A stretch of 59,580 bases of DNA, from assembly GCF_001570745.1 (NCBI RefSeq), contig NZ_BCSG01000029.1:1-59580 (forward strand). Reading direction: 5' to 3'. The notes below the pieces were generated by a model. The model made no database searches. It worked only from the letters and a program-made list of their open reading frames with translations, and was not told the origin of the DNA. A program made the position numbers and the translations under genes. Origin of the DNA: Alicyclobacillus mali NBRC 102425 (GTDB taxonomy: Bacteria; Bacillota; Bacilli; Alicyclobacillales; Alicyclobacillaceae). Shown here piece after piece: positions 43,805 through 52,527 of this stretch (the first letter of the stretch is position 1; every line of letters starts with the position of its first letter).

Positions 43805-44788
43805 TCAGCCCAACAGAGTCTCCGCCGTCGCCACGGCGAGATCCACCAGACCCTTCGCGTCCGACACGTCCGCCGTCGCGGCGAAAGCGCCCGCGCGGCG
43901 CACGGGATACCCGAGCCCGATGGCCATACAACCCGCCTTTGCCAGTTGAATGGCGCCGGTGTCGCTCCATGCATCGCGCGACACCTCGTGTTGAAGCAGC
44001 AGATGTAATCCATCCGCCGCTTGTTCCACGGCGCGCTTGCCCTCGAGCGGCACCACACTCGCCCGGTCCATCACCTTCAGAACGGGTCCCTTGCCCAAAG
44101 AGATGGCCGGGTCATCGTGCCACACGTCGTCCGCTGCCGCTCCGTCGATCACGAGTGCGTACTGCGGCTCGAGCTGAAAGGCCGCAGCCTGCGCGGCCCT
44201 CGCCCCAACCGCGTTCTGCGCCGTGAACGCCACACTCACGTTCAACCCTCTTGCGGCGAGCTTGCGAAACACCTCCGCGGCAACGGCGCACCCCAGGCGA
44301 TTGTCGATGGCGCGCCCCATCACCATGTCATCCCCCCACGTCACATGGGGAACGTGCACCGCGCCGGCTGTTCCAATGGGCGCCATGCGCTCGGCCTCTT
44401 CGCGCGATCGCGCCCCGACGTCGACGACCAGAGCATCAAAGTCGAGATCGCCCTTTGCCGACGGATCTGCGTGGACGAGCCCCTCCGTGCCATTGGTGAA
44501 ACGGACCACCCGTCCGGCGCATTCGCGCGCATGCACGTCTCCGACGGAGACCACGCGGAGATAACCGCGGTCGTCGATGTCAATGACCATAACTCCCGGC
44601 TCGTCGACGTGCGCGGCCAGCATGAGGTGAGGCCCCTCGCCCCGCTTTCGCGCCATCCCGTTGCCGAGCGCGTCCACCCAGGTCTCGTCCGCCGCGTCCC
44701 GGACGTGATCCAAGAGCGCCTGGACCACGGCCGCCTCACTTCCGCTCGGCGCGACGAAGTCCATCAACCGCATCACCCAGTCCCTCAT
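43805..44788 (-). CDS. Degenerate M42 peptidase homologue
   Basis: A 327-residue M42 aminopeptidase fold. Two metal ligands remain: H60 (AAHVDEPG) and D162 (RAIDNRLG), and D215 is plausible. The EE pair (base and ligand) in the QEExGxRG motif reads Q191-N192 (TAQNAVGARAA). The C-terminal His of the usual R-Y-I/M-H motif is missing (PVRRAGAFAATAD). Peptidase activity is therefore doubtful; a structural or regulatory subunit of a mixed M42 shell is a guess. ATG with GGAGG upstream, overlapping the preceding M42 gene by 4 bases. Confidence 0.85.
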   Translation of the reverse strand: MRDWVMRLMDFVAPSGSEAAVVQALLDHVRDAADETWVDALGNGMARKRGEGPHLMLAAHVDEPGVMVIDIDDRGYLRVVSVGDVHARECAGRVVRFTNGTEGLVHADPSAKGDLDFDALVVDVGARSREEAERMAPIGTAGAVHVPHVTWGDDMVMGRAIDNRLGCAVAAEVFRKLAARGLNVSVAFTAQNAVGARAAQAAAFQLEPQYALVIDGAAADDVWHDDPAISLGKGPVLKVMDRASVVPLEGKRAVEQAADGLHLLLQHEVSRDAWSDTGAIQLAKAGCMAIGLGYPVRRAGAFAATADVSDAKGLVDLAVATAETLLG

Positions 44789-45825
44789 GGGCGAAATCCT
44801 CCCTTTGCGATCTCGTCGAGTACCGCGACCACGAGATCGATGGCATGCATCACATCGTCGAGCGACACCACCTGCGTCGGCGCGTGGATGTACCGCACGG
44901 GCACCGAGATGGCCCCGCCCAGCACCCCTTTGCCGACGCGGTGAATGGCGCCAAAATCGTTGGTGCCACCCTTGACTCGGCGCCACTGGACCGGAATGTT
45001 GCGCGTCTTCGCCGTCTCCCAGAGAAATTCGGCGAAGCGCCGATGCGCCACGGTCTGTCCGTCCTGCACCGTGATGGCCGGGCCCTTGCCCACCACCGTC
45101 GACTGACCGTGCGCGGGCGTGCCGACGACGTCGTGCGCCACGGTGCCTTCGAGCGCGATGGCGATGTCGGGCTGAATCTGATACGCCGCCGCGTGCGCGC
45201 CACGCAGGCCAATCTCCTCCTGCACGGTGAACGCGCCAAACACCGGCAGAGCGCCCTTCCACCGGCGCAATGCTTCGAGCAGGATGTAGCAGCCGACGCG
45301 ATCGTCAAACGACTTCGCCTTCGCCATCCGGTGCGGAAGCTCGTCGTACGCGGTGGCGAACGCGACCGGATCGCCTGGTTTCACGTGGCGCCTGGCGTCG
45401 TCCGCGTCGCGGGCGCCGATGTCGATGTATAGCTTCTCCATGGGGATGGGCTTCTCCCGTTCGCTCGGCTGCTGCAGGTGAACGGGTTTGGCGCCGATCA
45501 CGCCGGGAATACGACGCTCGCCAACGAGCACTGGCTTGGACACGAGCACCCGGGGATCCACGCCGCCAAGCGGTCGAAATCGAAGCAGCCCACCGTCTTC
45601 TCGGCCTTCGCCGATGTGGGTCACCATGAGGCCCACCTCGTCCATGTGCGCGTCGAGCATCACGCGCGGCCCGGGATGGTGTTCTCCCGTGGACGCGATG
45701 ACATTCCCCAGGACGTCCGTGCGCACCGACAGCCCCATCGCGTCGAGCTCGCGGCGCGCCACGCCGCGCACCTCGTCTTCAAAACCCGTTGGGCCGAAGG
45801 CCTCCGTGAGTTCCTTCAGTAACAT
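44785..45825 (-). CDS. M42-family aminopeptidase
   Basis: A 346-residue metallo-aminopeptidase of the TET/FrvX/YsdC type, which forms dodecameric shells degrading peptides. Ligands are present: H60 (LDAHMDEVG), D174 (KSFDDRVG), E203-E204 (VQEEIGLRGA), E226 (ALEGTVAHD), and a C-terminal His in RYIHAPTQVV. ATG with GGAGGAG upstream, overlapping the preceding gene by 10 bases. Substrate preference is unknown. Confidence 0.9.
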   Translation of the reverse strand: MLLKELTEAFGPTGFEDEVRGVARRELDAMGLSVRTDVLGNVIASTGEHHPGPRVMLDAHMDEVGLMVTHIGEGREDGGLLRFRPLGGVDPRVLVSKPVLVGERRIPGVIGAKPVHLQQPSEREKPIPMEKLYIDIGARDADDARRHVKPGDPVAFATAYDELPHRMAKAKSFDDRVGCYILLEALRRWKGALPVFGAFTVQEEIGLRGAHAAAYQIQPDIAIALEGTVAHDVVGTPAHGQSTVVGKGPAITVQDGQTVAHRRFAEFLWETAKTRNIPVQWRRVKGGTNDFGAIHRVGKGVLGGAISVPVRYIHAPTQVVSLDDVMHAIDLVVAVLDEIAKGGFRP

Positions 45826-46877
45826 GTCAACTCCTCCACCTGCAGAGCGTCCACCTCTGCCACATAATGGGCCAGAAGCCGCGCGCACTGCCATATGTCG
45901 TCGTAGGCGACGGTCTCGACCGAGGTGTGCATGTACCGAATCGGCGGTCCGATGAGGGCCGCCGCGAGGCCGGGGCCGGCGATTTGAAATGCGTTGGCGT
46001 CCGCGCCCACCGGCCTTTGCGACAACTCGATTTGATACGGGATCCGATGCCGTTCGGCGCAGTCCACGAGCCGCCGAAACACGCGCCGATGGAGGTTGGG
46101 GCCAAAGGAGATGGCGACGCCGCCTTCGAGCGGAAACGACTCATCGGGCGCCTGCCCGGGAAACGCCCCGAAGGTCACGTCCACGGCGATGGCGATGTCC
46201 GGCGCGAGACCAAATCCGGCCGTTCTGGCCCCTCGCAAGCCGACTTCCTCCTGCACCGTGAACACGGCGTAGAGATCCGCGCTGTGCACCATGCTCTTCA
46301 GCAAGGCAAGCGCCTCAAGGAGCACCGCCGCGCTCGCCCGGTTGTCGACCGATTTGCCCGCGATCCGGCCGTTCAGAAGATCCACGGGCGCGCGGCGAAG
46401 TGTGACGCGATCGCCGATTCGAACGCGAGCGCGAACGTCCTCCTCGGGGAGGGCGAGATCGATGTACAGCTCTTCCAGTTTGGCAGCCTTCGACCGCTCG
46501 GAAGGAGGCGTGAGATGCGGCGGTTTGGCCCCGATGACACCCCAGACCCGGCCGCTTTGGGTATGAACCAAGACCTCTTGCCCGACGAGCGCCCGCGGAT
46601 CAAATCCCCCCGCCTGCGCGACGCGGAGAAAGCCACCCGATTCGATGCGGGTGACGACCAGCGCGATTTCATCGATGTGGGCGGACACGAGCACCCGCGG
46701 CCGCTTGCCTTCACCCGCACCCGGGATGAGGCCGACGAGATTGCCGAGCGCGTCGGTCCAAATCTCCGCCGCGTAATCCGATAGATGTGGAAGAATCAGA
46801 TTGCGCACGTCCTGTTCGAAACCTGGCCCGCCGTGCGCTTCGAGCAGCTGCTTAAACACGCTCTGGTACTTGGCCAT
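45816..46877 (-). CDS. M42-family aminopeptidase
   Basis: A 353-residue M42 metallopeptidase, first of three in tandem. Seen: SAHIDEIALVV (His ligand), GVIGAKPPHLTPPSERSK, GKSVDNRASAAVLLEAL (Asp), FTVQEEVGLRGART (Glu base and ligand), AVDVTFG (Asp), and RYMHTSVETV (His). A full active-site set is present. ATG with GGGAGG 9 bases upstream; 34 bases after the pseudouridine synthase gene, so likely the same operon. Confidence 0.9.
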   Translation of the reverse strand: MAKYQSVFKQLLEAHGGPGFEQDVRNLILPHLSDYAAEIWTDALGNLVGLIPGAGEGKRPRVLVSAHIDEIALVVTRIESGGFLRVAQAGGFDPRALVGQEVLVHTQSGRVWGVIGAKPPHLTPPSERSKAAKLEELYIDLALPEEDVRARVRIGDRVTLRRAPVDLLNGRIAGKSVDNRASAAVLLEALALLKSMVHSADLYAVFTVQEEVGLRGARTAGFGLAPDIAIAVDVTFGAFPGQAPDESFPLEGGVAISFGPNLHRRVFRRLVDCAERHRIPYQIELSQRPVGADANAFQIAGPGLAAALIGPPIRYMHTSVETVAYDDIWQCARLLAHYVAEVDALQVEELTCY

Positions 46878-46911
46878 TGGAGACACCTCCCTGATACCGC
46901 GCGCCACCTGC

Positions 46912-47946
46912 TTAAAGATCCGTAGACCCGTAGATGGGATCCGCCGGGGGCTCGACGTCCTGCGCTTTGTCGCACCACGCTTCAATGTCGTCCCGGCCGG
47001 CGACGGTAAGCCAGAGCTCGCGCATGTCGTCGGCGATGCGCGCGCGAACCTTGCACGTGGCGCGGTCCTCCACGCGCGGCCACGAGAGCGCGTACGCGTG
47101 AAGCGCCTGGCGGCCAAACGCCTTTTCGTAAAACGAAGCTTGCCCCAAGGGATCGCGACGGTTGGCGAGCACATAGGTGTAATCGCGATCGCCCACAAGC
47201 GGCATGCCGTGGGAGGCCATCTGCACCCGAATCTGATGGGTCCGGCCCGTTTCCAGGACGAGCGCCACCAATGCCAGCGGCCCAGCCTGCACCAGGGGTA
47301 GCGCGTGCGTGACCGCGCGATCCCCCCGTTCGGGGGGCACGACAATGCGCCGCGACGGGCGATGTGGATTCGGCGCCAAGCCATCCACGAACGTGAGCCA
47401 CCGCCCCGTTTCACAGCCCTCGGGCGCATACACGATGGCCACGTACCGCCGGTCGACGAGACCTTGGCGAAGCGCGCGGTCCAACTGATGGTGCGCGTGA
47501 GCATGTTTTGCGACCAAGACCGCACCCGATGTGTACTTGTCCAATCGGTGAACCGCGTGCGGCACACCGCCCCGCGGGCGAAGGTAATGCGCGGCCGCCC
47601 CCAAGAGCGAGCCGCGCCGCTCGTGCGGAGACGGATGTGTCAACATTCCCGCCGGCTTGTTGACGACGATCACGTCATCGTCTTCATAGCAGATCTCGAG
47701 CGGGATATCCTCGGGTTCGACGGCGACGTCCTCCTCGGGACGCTCCCACGTGACGCGATCTCCGTCCTGCACGGTCACAGAGAGATACACCGGCTCCCCG
47801 TTCAGATAAAATCCCCCCGCCTGAATGATGCGCCGGAGCATCCTGCGGGACATGCCAAGACGTCCACTCAGCACGGCCGACAAACGCCGGCCCGCGAGTT
47901 CGCTCGGCACCACATATTCTTCCAACAACCGTTCCCACCCCCACAT
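46912..47946 (-). CDS. RluA/RluD-family pseudouridine synthase
   Basis: A 344-residue RNA-modifying enzyme: an N-terminal S4 RNA-binding domain (LSAVLSGRLGMSRRMLRRII), then the catalytic core with PHAVHRLDKYTSGAVLVAKH (catalytic Asp in HRLD), DRRYVAIV, and LETGRTHQIRVQMASHGMPLVGD. The RNA target is unknown. The ATG overlaps the stop of a 33-codon membrane peptide gene (TGATG) and has no clear SD, so initiation probably depends on coupling. Confidence 0.9.
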   Translation of the reverse strand: MWGWERLLEEYVVPSELAGRRLSAVLSGRLGMSRRMLRRIIQAGGFYLNGEPVYLSVTVQDGDRVTWERPEEDVAVEPEDIPLEICYEDDDVIVVNKPAGMLTHPSPHERRGSLLGAAAHYLRPRGGVPHAVHRLDKYTSGAVLVAKHAHAHHQLDRALRQGLVDRRYVAIVYAPEGCETGRWLTFVDGLAPNPHRPSRRIVVPPERGDRAVTHALPLVQAGPLALVALVLETGRTHQIRVQMASHGMPLVGDRDYTYVLANRRDPLGQASFYEKAFGRQALHAYALSWPRVEDRATCKVRARIADDMRELWLTVAGRDDIEAWCDKAQDVEPPADPIYGSTDL

Positions 47947-48047
47947 CACAGGCCGAGGTGGCGCACGGCGAAGTACACGTACGCCACTCCGATGGCGATA
48001 AGCCCGCCGAGAACCGCCGCATACAGCAATTTGTCCAGGGTGCGCAT
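47946..48047 (-). CDS. 33-residue membrane peptide
   Basis: Reads MRTLDKLLYAAVLGG at the start and FAVRHLGL at the end, with one TM helix in between. SD AGGTGAG lies upstream of the ATG at 48047. Its TGA overlaps the pseudouridine synthase ATG by one base. Function unknown; it may be mainly a leader for translational coupling. Confidence 0.55.
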   Translation of the reverse strand: MRTLDKLLYAAVLGGLIAIGVAYVYFAVRHLGL

Positions 48048-48163
48048 GTCAACTCACCTCATTTTAACTTTCGCGGCCCGACCTCGCCCTATGCGTTTGC
48101 GCGAAGCGAGAACAGGCCATAAAGAAAATGGGCAGGTTTGCCCGAAGACGAGGTGCTTGACAC

Positions 48164-48367
48164 ATGACCACCCTACCCTACACCTACCGAGTGGTTGGCC
48201 GCGAAGCCGCGGTTTGGCATACGTCGCCCTGCGCTCACGGGTGCGATTATATCATTCAAATCCTCGGACCGGACCAGGATGTGCACATGGAATTCTGCTC
48301 GCTCGATGCGGAGCAGTTCGCGGGGCTGTTGCTCGACGCCGTCGAATGGAGTCATCGGTCCGACTAG
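48164..48367 (+). CDS. Small hypothetical protein
   Basis: A 67-residue soluble protein (begins MTTLPYTYRVVGREAAVWH), with a small Cys/His cluster (SPCAHGCDY) and a compact alpha/beta composition. SD GAGGTG lies 8 bases before the ATG. I do not recognise the family. It lies 78 bases before the LysM gene on the same strand. Confidence 0.55.
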   Translation: MTTLPYTYRVVGREAAVWHTSPCAHGCDYIIQILGPDQDVHMEFCSLDAEQFAGLLLDAVEWSHRSD

Positions 48368-48445
48368 CTTGTCATACTTGTCCCGCTTCGCGCGTACATC
48401 TCTCCATAAAACAGGCCGCGAGGCTTGGTCAAAGGGGAGATGCGA

Positions 48446-49519
48446 ATGTTTCGCTGCCGTTGGCAGGCTTTCATGGCCAGCGCCCTCGCGTTCATCGCTG
48501 CCGTCGGACTCTGGACCGGCGACCGAGCGAACCGCGCACCGGCTGCCATGGCCCCCGTCGTCGACGCGCGCACAGCGCCCGAGCGTTCATCCCTACCAAC
48601 GTTGTTGCCGCGAGTGGAATGGGCGGTTCTGCGGGCACATTCAGGCGAACCTTCTCGCACGGAAGTCCTCGACATCAGGCTCACGCACAGTCCTCAGGCC
48701 GCGTCCATCGCGCAGATTGCGATGCGCGCCAGATCTGCCATTGGCGCGAGGGCAGCGCGTCCAACGATGCGCGCAATGACGGTCTGCGTCCGTAAGGGGC
48801 AGTGCCTGTGGAGCATCGCAGAAGCTCATCACACCACCGTGGGCAACGTGATGCGGTACAACCGCCTCCACTCCACAGTTCTGCGCGTGGGACAAGTATT
48901 GCGCCTGCCACCGAGCGCGCGTCCGACCGCCGCGCTGCCGAAGTCGCCGGAAGCGAGTTCCTCGCCGCTCCTGCCGAGCCTAACCTACACCGTTCAACCG
49001 GGGGACTCGCTTTGGGAGATCTCGAACATCTTTGGCGTCTCCATCTCTGCCATCTGCAGCGCGAACCACCTTACACAAACCGCCATCTATCCTGGGGAGC
49101 GACTCGTGATTGAGCCTTCGAGTGCATTCGGCGGATGGCAAGCGCAAAGCGTGCTGTTGCGCGAAGCGCCATCCTGGCTCATCCCTGTCTACAAGGCCGC
49201 CGGCGCAAAGTACGATATCCCATGGACCGTCCTCGCCGCTATCCACAAGGTTGAGACGGATTTCAGCACGAATGGCGACATCGAATCGTATGCAGGCGCC
49301 ATCGGCCCGATGCAGTTCATGCCATCGACCTTTGCCATCTTCGGCGTGCCCGCACCAGGTCACACGACGCCAGACATTCATAATGTCGAAGACGCGATTT
49401 ACTCGGCCGCCAACATGCTTCACCAAGAGGGTTTCAGCACAGATCCATATTACGCCATCTGGACGTACAACCACTCGGCGACTTATGTCGAGGACGTCTT
49501 GCACTTGGCGGTCACCTGA
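48446..49519 (+). CDS. LysM lytic transglycosylase
   Basis: A 357-residue exported protein. Signal peptide at 1-25 (RCRWQAFMASALAFIAAVG), two LysM repeats (CVRKGQCLWSIAEAHHTTV and YTVQPGDSLWEISNIFGVS) binding peptidoglycan, then an SLT/MltB-like domain with AAIHKVETDFS (catalytic Glu) and GAIGPMQFMPSTFA. It likely cleaves peptidoglycan, possibly in growth or sporulation. ATG at 48446 with AAAGGGGAG upstream. Convergent with the VWA gene (8-base overlap). Confidence 0.88.
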   Translation: MFRCRWQAFMASALAFIAAVGLWTGDRANRAPAAMAPVVDARTAPERSSLPTLLPRVEWAVLRAHSGEPSRTEVLDIRLTHSPQAASIAQIAMRARSAIGARAARPTMRAMTVCVRKGQCLWSIAEAHHTTVGNVMRYNRLHSTVLRVGQVLRLPPSARPTAALPKSPEASSSPLLPSLTYTVQPGDSLWEISNIFGVSISAICSANHLTQTAIYPGERLVIEPSSAFGGWQAQSVLLREAPSWLIPVYKAAGAKYDIPWTVLAAIHKVETDFSTNGDIESYAGAIGPMQFMPSTFAIFGVPAPGHTTPDIHNVEDAIYSAANMLHQEGFSTDPYYAIWTYNHSATYVEDVLHLAVT

Positions 49520-51347
49520 GCTCTGGCACGGCGCCGCGCAAAATCTGTTTCAGCGCGCGCTCCATCGCAAGCGGCAAATCCTTGGGAGACCTGGCGACGG
49601 CAAATGCATGCCCGTACAGGTAACGCACGGCGTCTACGAGCGCCGCGTCCACCTCGCTTGCAACCACCAGGTGAACGACTTGAATACCGCGCGCTCTGGC
49701 CTCTGCCACAGCTCGCCGCGTATCCTCGTAGGCGCCGACGTAACCCTCCGCCGCAGGCCTGGCGTCGCTCACCACCAGCATCCACTTGGTAGCCTTGGCG
49801 AAGCGCGCCAGACGCCAGGCGACATGACGGATGGCCGCACCGTCCCGGTTGTCCAACTCCGGCTTAAGCGCCCAAACCGCAGCGAGCGCGGCCGGATCGT
49901 GCGACTTATGAAACGGCACGACGTCCCAGATGACGGTCTCCAACGCCGAAGCGCCCATTGGGGCGTCGTCTTCCCAGTACGCGGCGACGCCAAATTTCGC
50001 CCCGAGTACGCGCAGGACGTCGCCCAACATCACAATGGCCTCCTTGCACGCTTGCAGGTAAGGCTCCATGGAGCCAGAGACGTCCAGCAGGATTTGCACC
50101 GCGGTATCGCGCGCTGCTGGCTGATCTTTTCGTGCCAGCACCCGCGGATAGGGCTCGAACGTCACTCGCTCCACGTTCTTGAGCGCGCGGCCGTGACGGG
50201 AGAGGCTGCCTCGCCATGCTCGGCGCCGCTCGAGGTACTTTGCGAGAAGGGTCTGGAGCCGTCGGCGTTCGCCAGCCTGGGCGCGGCGCACCGAACGCAG
50301 CCACTCCTCAGCTTCCGTCGTCGGAGGGACATAGTCGCGCTCCCGGATGGTGTACATCTGGTCGGAGCCATCGCCTTGCATGTGCGTGTGCCCCTTCACA
50401 TGACCTTCGTGCTCGCCTCGGACGTGACTGCGCCGGGGCGGCCCCGACATGCGAGACGACGCTGTCCGCCCGACCGTCTCCACCTCGTCTTCGCCAAGCC
50501 TCCCGCCGCGCGAAGCTGGCGCTGCTTGATTGGTTGCGCTCGACGGACCTTTCAACAAAACGCCCTTTTCATCGTGTCGAGGCTGTGTCCAGATCTCCAC
50601 GCGCTGCTTCGATGCGCCATCCGCCTCTTTTCCCTCACGAAGCGCGTTGCGCGAGCGCGAGAACCCGCTCGATGCGTCCGGGGTGATGCCACCTTCTGCA
50701 GCGTCCCAGGCGAGATCGAACCAGACGTCCGTCAAATCCGTGACGGATCGCCCCGCCATCGCGGCGCGCAGGCCTTCCGCGGCCCAGCGGGCGGCAACTT
50801 CAGTGTCTCCCGACAGCGCAGAGCAGCTTCCCTTTCCTTGCGCGAGCAGATTCCCGAAGAGTTCCAGGTAGATACCTTCGGCGCTGTCGATCCGGCCGCG
50901 GTTCCGAAGGCTCCACGCCGCCTGCCGCACAACGCGCCGGCGGTGAAACGCCATCCGCTTTGCAAAAAGCCTCCCTATCCCCGGCCGCTCTTGAGACAAC
51001 ACGAACATGAGGCGCGCGTCCTCCACGGTGAGCAGCCATTGCCAGGCGAGCCTCGGCGCTTTACACGCGGCGAATTCCCGGCGCGCACCGCGAAGTGCGG
51101 CGAAGTTGGTCAGCCGAGCGCTGCCTGCGGCGCGCAGATAGACTTCCGCGCGTTCGAGCAGACGGCGCTCGGTGTTGCCCGCGCTCCGGTACGCATCGGG
51201 TAACTGGAGGATAGCTGTCTCAAGGTTGAGACTCGAGACAGGGCCATATCGACACTGAAGCCGTGGATGACGGGACAAGGTGCGAGCGAGACCCGTGTAC
51301 AGTGAGAGTGACGGCTCGTCCTCATACGGGCTCGTGAAGCGAAACAC
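49512..51347 (-). CDS. VWA-domain protein paired with MoxR ATPase
   Basis: A 611-residue soluble protein. A von Willebrand A domain occupies the C-terminal third, with the MIDAS motif LLDVSGSME (about residue 420) and VVSDARPAAEGY. The N-terminal half is Arg-rich and helical, without known motifs, then a polar linker rich in His/Gly. MoxR-VWA pairs (RavA-ViaA, NorQ-NorD) act as chaperone-like metal-cofactor or complex remodellers; the client here is unknown. GTG start with AAGGAGG 7 bases upstream, 13 bases after the ATPase gene. Confidence 0.8.
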   Translation of the reverse strand: MFRFTSPYEDEPSLSLYTGLARTLSRHPRLQCRYGPVSSLNLETAILQLPDAYRSAGNTERRLLERAEVYLRAAGSARLTNFAALRGARREFAACKAPRLAWQWLLTVEDARLMFVLSQERPGIGRLFAKRMAFHRRRVVRQAAWSLRNRGRIDSAEGIYLELFGNLLAQGKGSCSALSGDTEVAARWAAEGLRAAMAGRSVTDLTDVWFDLAWDAAEGGITPDASSGFSRSRNALREGKEADGASKQRVEIWTQPRHDEKGVLLKGPSSATNQAAPASRGGRLGEDEVETVGRTASSRMSGPPRRSHVRGEHEGHVKGHTHMQGDGSDQMYTIRERDYVPPTTEAEEWLRSVRRAQAGERRRLQTLLAKYLERRRAWRGSLSRHGRALKNVERVTFEPYPRVLARKDQPAARDTAVQILLDVSGSMEPYLQACKEAIVMLGDVLRVLGAKFGVAAYWEDDAPMGASALETVIWDVVPFHKSHDPAALAAVWALKPELDNRDGAAIRHVAWRLARFAKATKWMLVVSDARPAAEGYVGAYEDTRRAVAEARARGIQVVHLVVASEVDAALVDAVRYLYGHAFAVARSPKDLPLAMERALKQILRGAVPELR

Positions 51348-51360
51348 TGGACCGCCTCCT

Positions 51361-52197
51361 TTACGTGCCGCCGAAGTAGCTCGAAGCGAGTTCGATGACG
51401 AGATCCTGTTCACGTGCATCGCTGAGCTTACCGGCGACGGCGTAGCGCACCGCGCGCAGGGGCGGCATCTGGGTGGCGAGATCGCATGCATCGAGCAGGG
51501 CGCGGATGGACGCCGCTTCGGCGGGCAGTTCACCGACTTCGCTCGCCCGAACGAGATCCGCCGAGAACCGGACAAATCGATCGATTTGCGGCAGGCTGGA
51601 CAAGGCGGTGCCCTCGCGAATCAGTTGTGCCAGCGCGTCGCCCTGTACATAGTGCACGTCAAAAACGACGAATCGATTCAGCAGAGCTTCGTTGAGAGGC
51701 GATGTGCCGGCGTATCCTTCGTTAATGGCGGCTACGACGCAGAAACGCGGATCCGCTGTGACGACCTCCGCCGTGAGCGGGTTGGTCAACTGCCGCCGAT
51801 GATCGAGCGCGCCGTGCAAAATGGGGAGAACCTCGGGCCGCGCGACGTTCAGTTCGTCGACGTAGAGCATGCGGCCGAGCCGCATCGCCCGCACGACGGG
51901 GCCTTCCACGTATTCCACCACCGTTTGCCCATCCGCGATGCCGAGCGTGCGATGGCCGAGCAGAGCCTCCAAATCGAGGTCGACCGAGCAATTCACGGAC
52001 TCCATCTCGAGTCTGAGCCGCTCGGCGAGCACCTCTGCAAAGCGTGTCTTTCCGCTCCCGGTCGGCCCTCGCAGGAGGAGGTGCTTGCCGAGCCTGAGCG
52101 CCGCCAGAGCATCTTCCACGAGGTGCGGCGGATCTGCGAAAAAGCGCGGCGACGCGTGCCTCACGAGCGTCGTTTCCCGCTCGCTGTCGACGTCCAT
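51361..52197 (-). CDS. MoxR-family AAA+ ATPase
   Basis: A 278-residue AAA+ ATPase of the MoxR/CbbQ/NorQ group: Walker A GPTGSGKT (44-51), GHRTLGIADGQTVVEYVEGPV (beta-hairpin insert), Walker B MLYVDELN, sensor AAINEGYAGTSPLNEALLNRF. Probably acts with the adjacent VWA protein. ATG with AAAGGAG upstream. Confidence 0.88.
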   Translation of the reverse strand: MDVDSERETTLVRHASPRFFADPPHLVEDALAALRLGKHLLLRGPTGSGKTRFAEVLAERLRLEMESVNCSVDLDLEALLGHRTLGIADGQTVVEYVEGPVVRAMRLGRMLYVDELNVARPEVLPILHGALDHRRQLTNPLTAEVVTADPRFCVVAAINEGYAGTSPLNEALLNRFVVFDVHYVQGDALAQLIREGTALSSLPQIDRFVRFSADLVRASEVGELPAEAASIRALLDACDLATQMPPLRAVRYAVAGKLSDAREQDLVIELASSYFGGT

Positions 52198-52295
52198 TTG
52201 TCCATCGCTCCTTTCGGAATACGGGCGCGTGTCCTTGGCGCACGGATCTCAAACGGCGTAGGATATGCCAGAACCGCGAGGAGGAGGTGGCTGAT

Positions 52296-52403
52296 ATGTA
52301 CGGCGTGTTTGGTAGCTACACGCAGTGGGCCGTCGTGTTTCTGATCATCTTCGTGCTGTTCTTCCTCCTGGTGCCCGCTTACGGCGCCGCTGCAACCTGC
52401 TGA
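52296..52403 (+). CDS. 35-residue membrane protein
   Basis: Starts MYGVFGSYTQW, then one strongly hydrophobic helix (FLIIFVLFFLLV) and a short AAATC tail. SD GAGGAGGAGGTGG. Size and layout recall the tiny sporulation membrane proteins (YjcZ-like) of Bacillus, but the Gly-rich N-terminal motif is not well kept. Followed by a terminator. Confidence 0.6.
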   Translation: MYGVFGSYTQWAVVFLIIFVLFFLLVPAYGAAATC

Positions 52404-52414
52404 GTATGCGGAAA

Positions 52415-52440
52415 GGCCGCCCCGCCGGGCGGCCCGTTTT
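52415..52440 (+). terminator. Intrinsic terminator of the 35-residue gene
   Basis: GGCCGCCC-CGCC-GGGCGGCC (8-bp stem, 4-base loop) followed by CGTTTT, 12 bases after the stop codon. Confidence 0.75.
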
Positions 52441-52469
52441 CGCGTGACGCGACGCGCGCATGAAACGCA

Positions 52470-52519
52470 CCCCAGCGTGAAAGATTAAGTCCGCAATCCG
52501 AAATCGACGTGCGCTGGGG
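52470..52519 (+). promoter_or_regulatory. Inverted repeat masking an SD
   Basis: CCCCAGCG (52470-52477) can pair with CGCTGGGG (52512-52519). The second arm contains part of the SD (TGGGGG) of the 27-residue gene, so the fold would hide it. Confidence 0.3.
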
Positions 52520-52527
52520 GATACGAC

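Noticed and set aside
45816-47567. 583-codon reading of the first M42 gene with a long N-terminal extension
   Set aside because: The extension is the out-of-frame shadow of the pseudouridine synthase; the ATG at 46877 has a strong SD and gives family length.
48128-48150. Hairpin GGGCA/TGCCC with T-rich flank on the minus strand near 48140
   Set aside because: No minus-strand gene lies upstream for it to terminate, and the stem is only 5 bp.
49110-51203. 697-codon open frame on the plus strand
   Set aside because: Overlaps the LysM gene in another frame and runs antisense to the VWA gene; low-complexity Arg/His content, no SD, no motifs.
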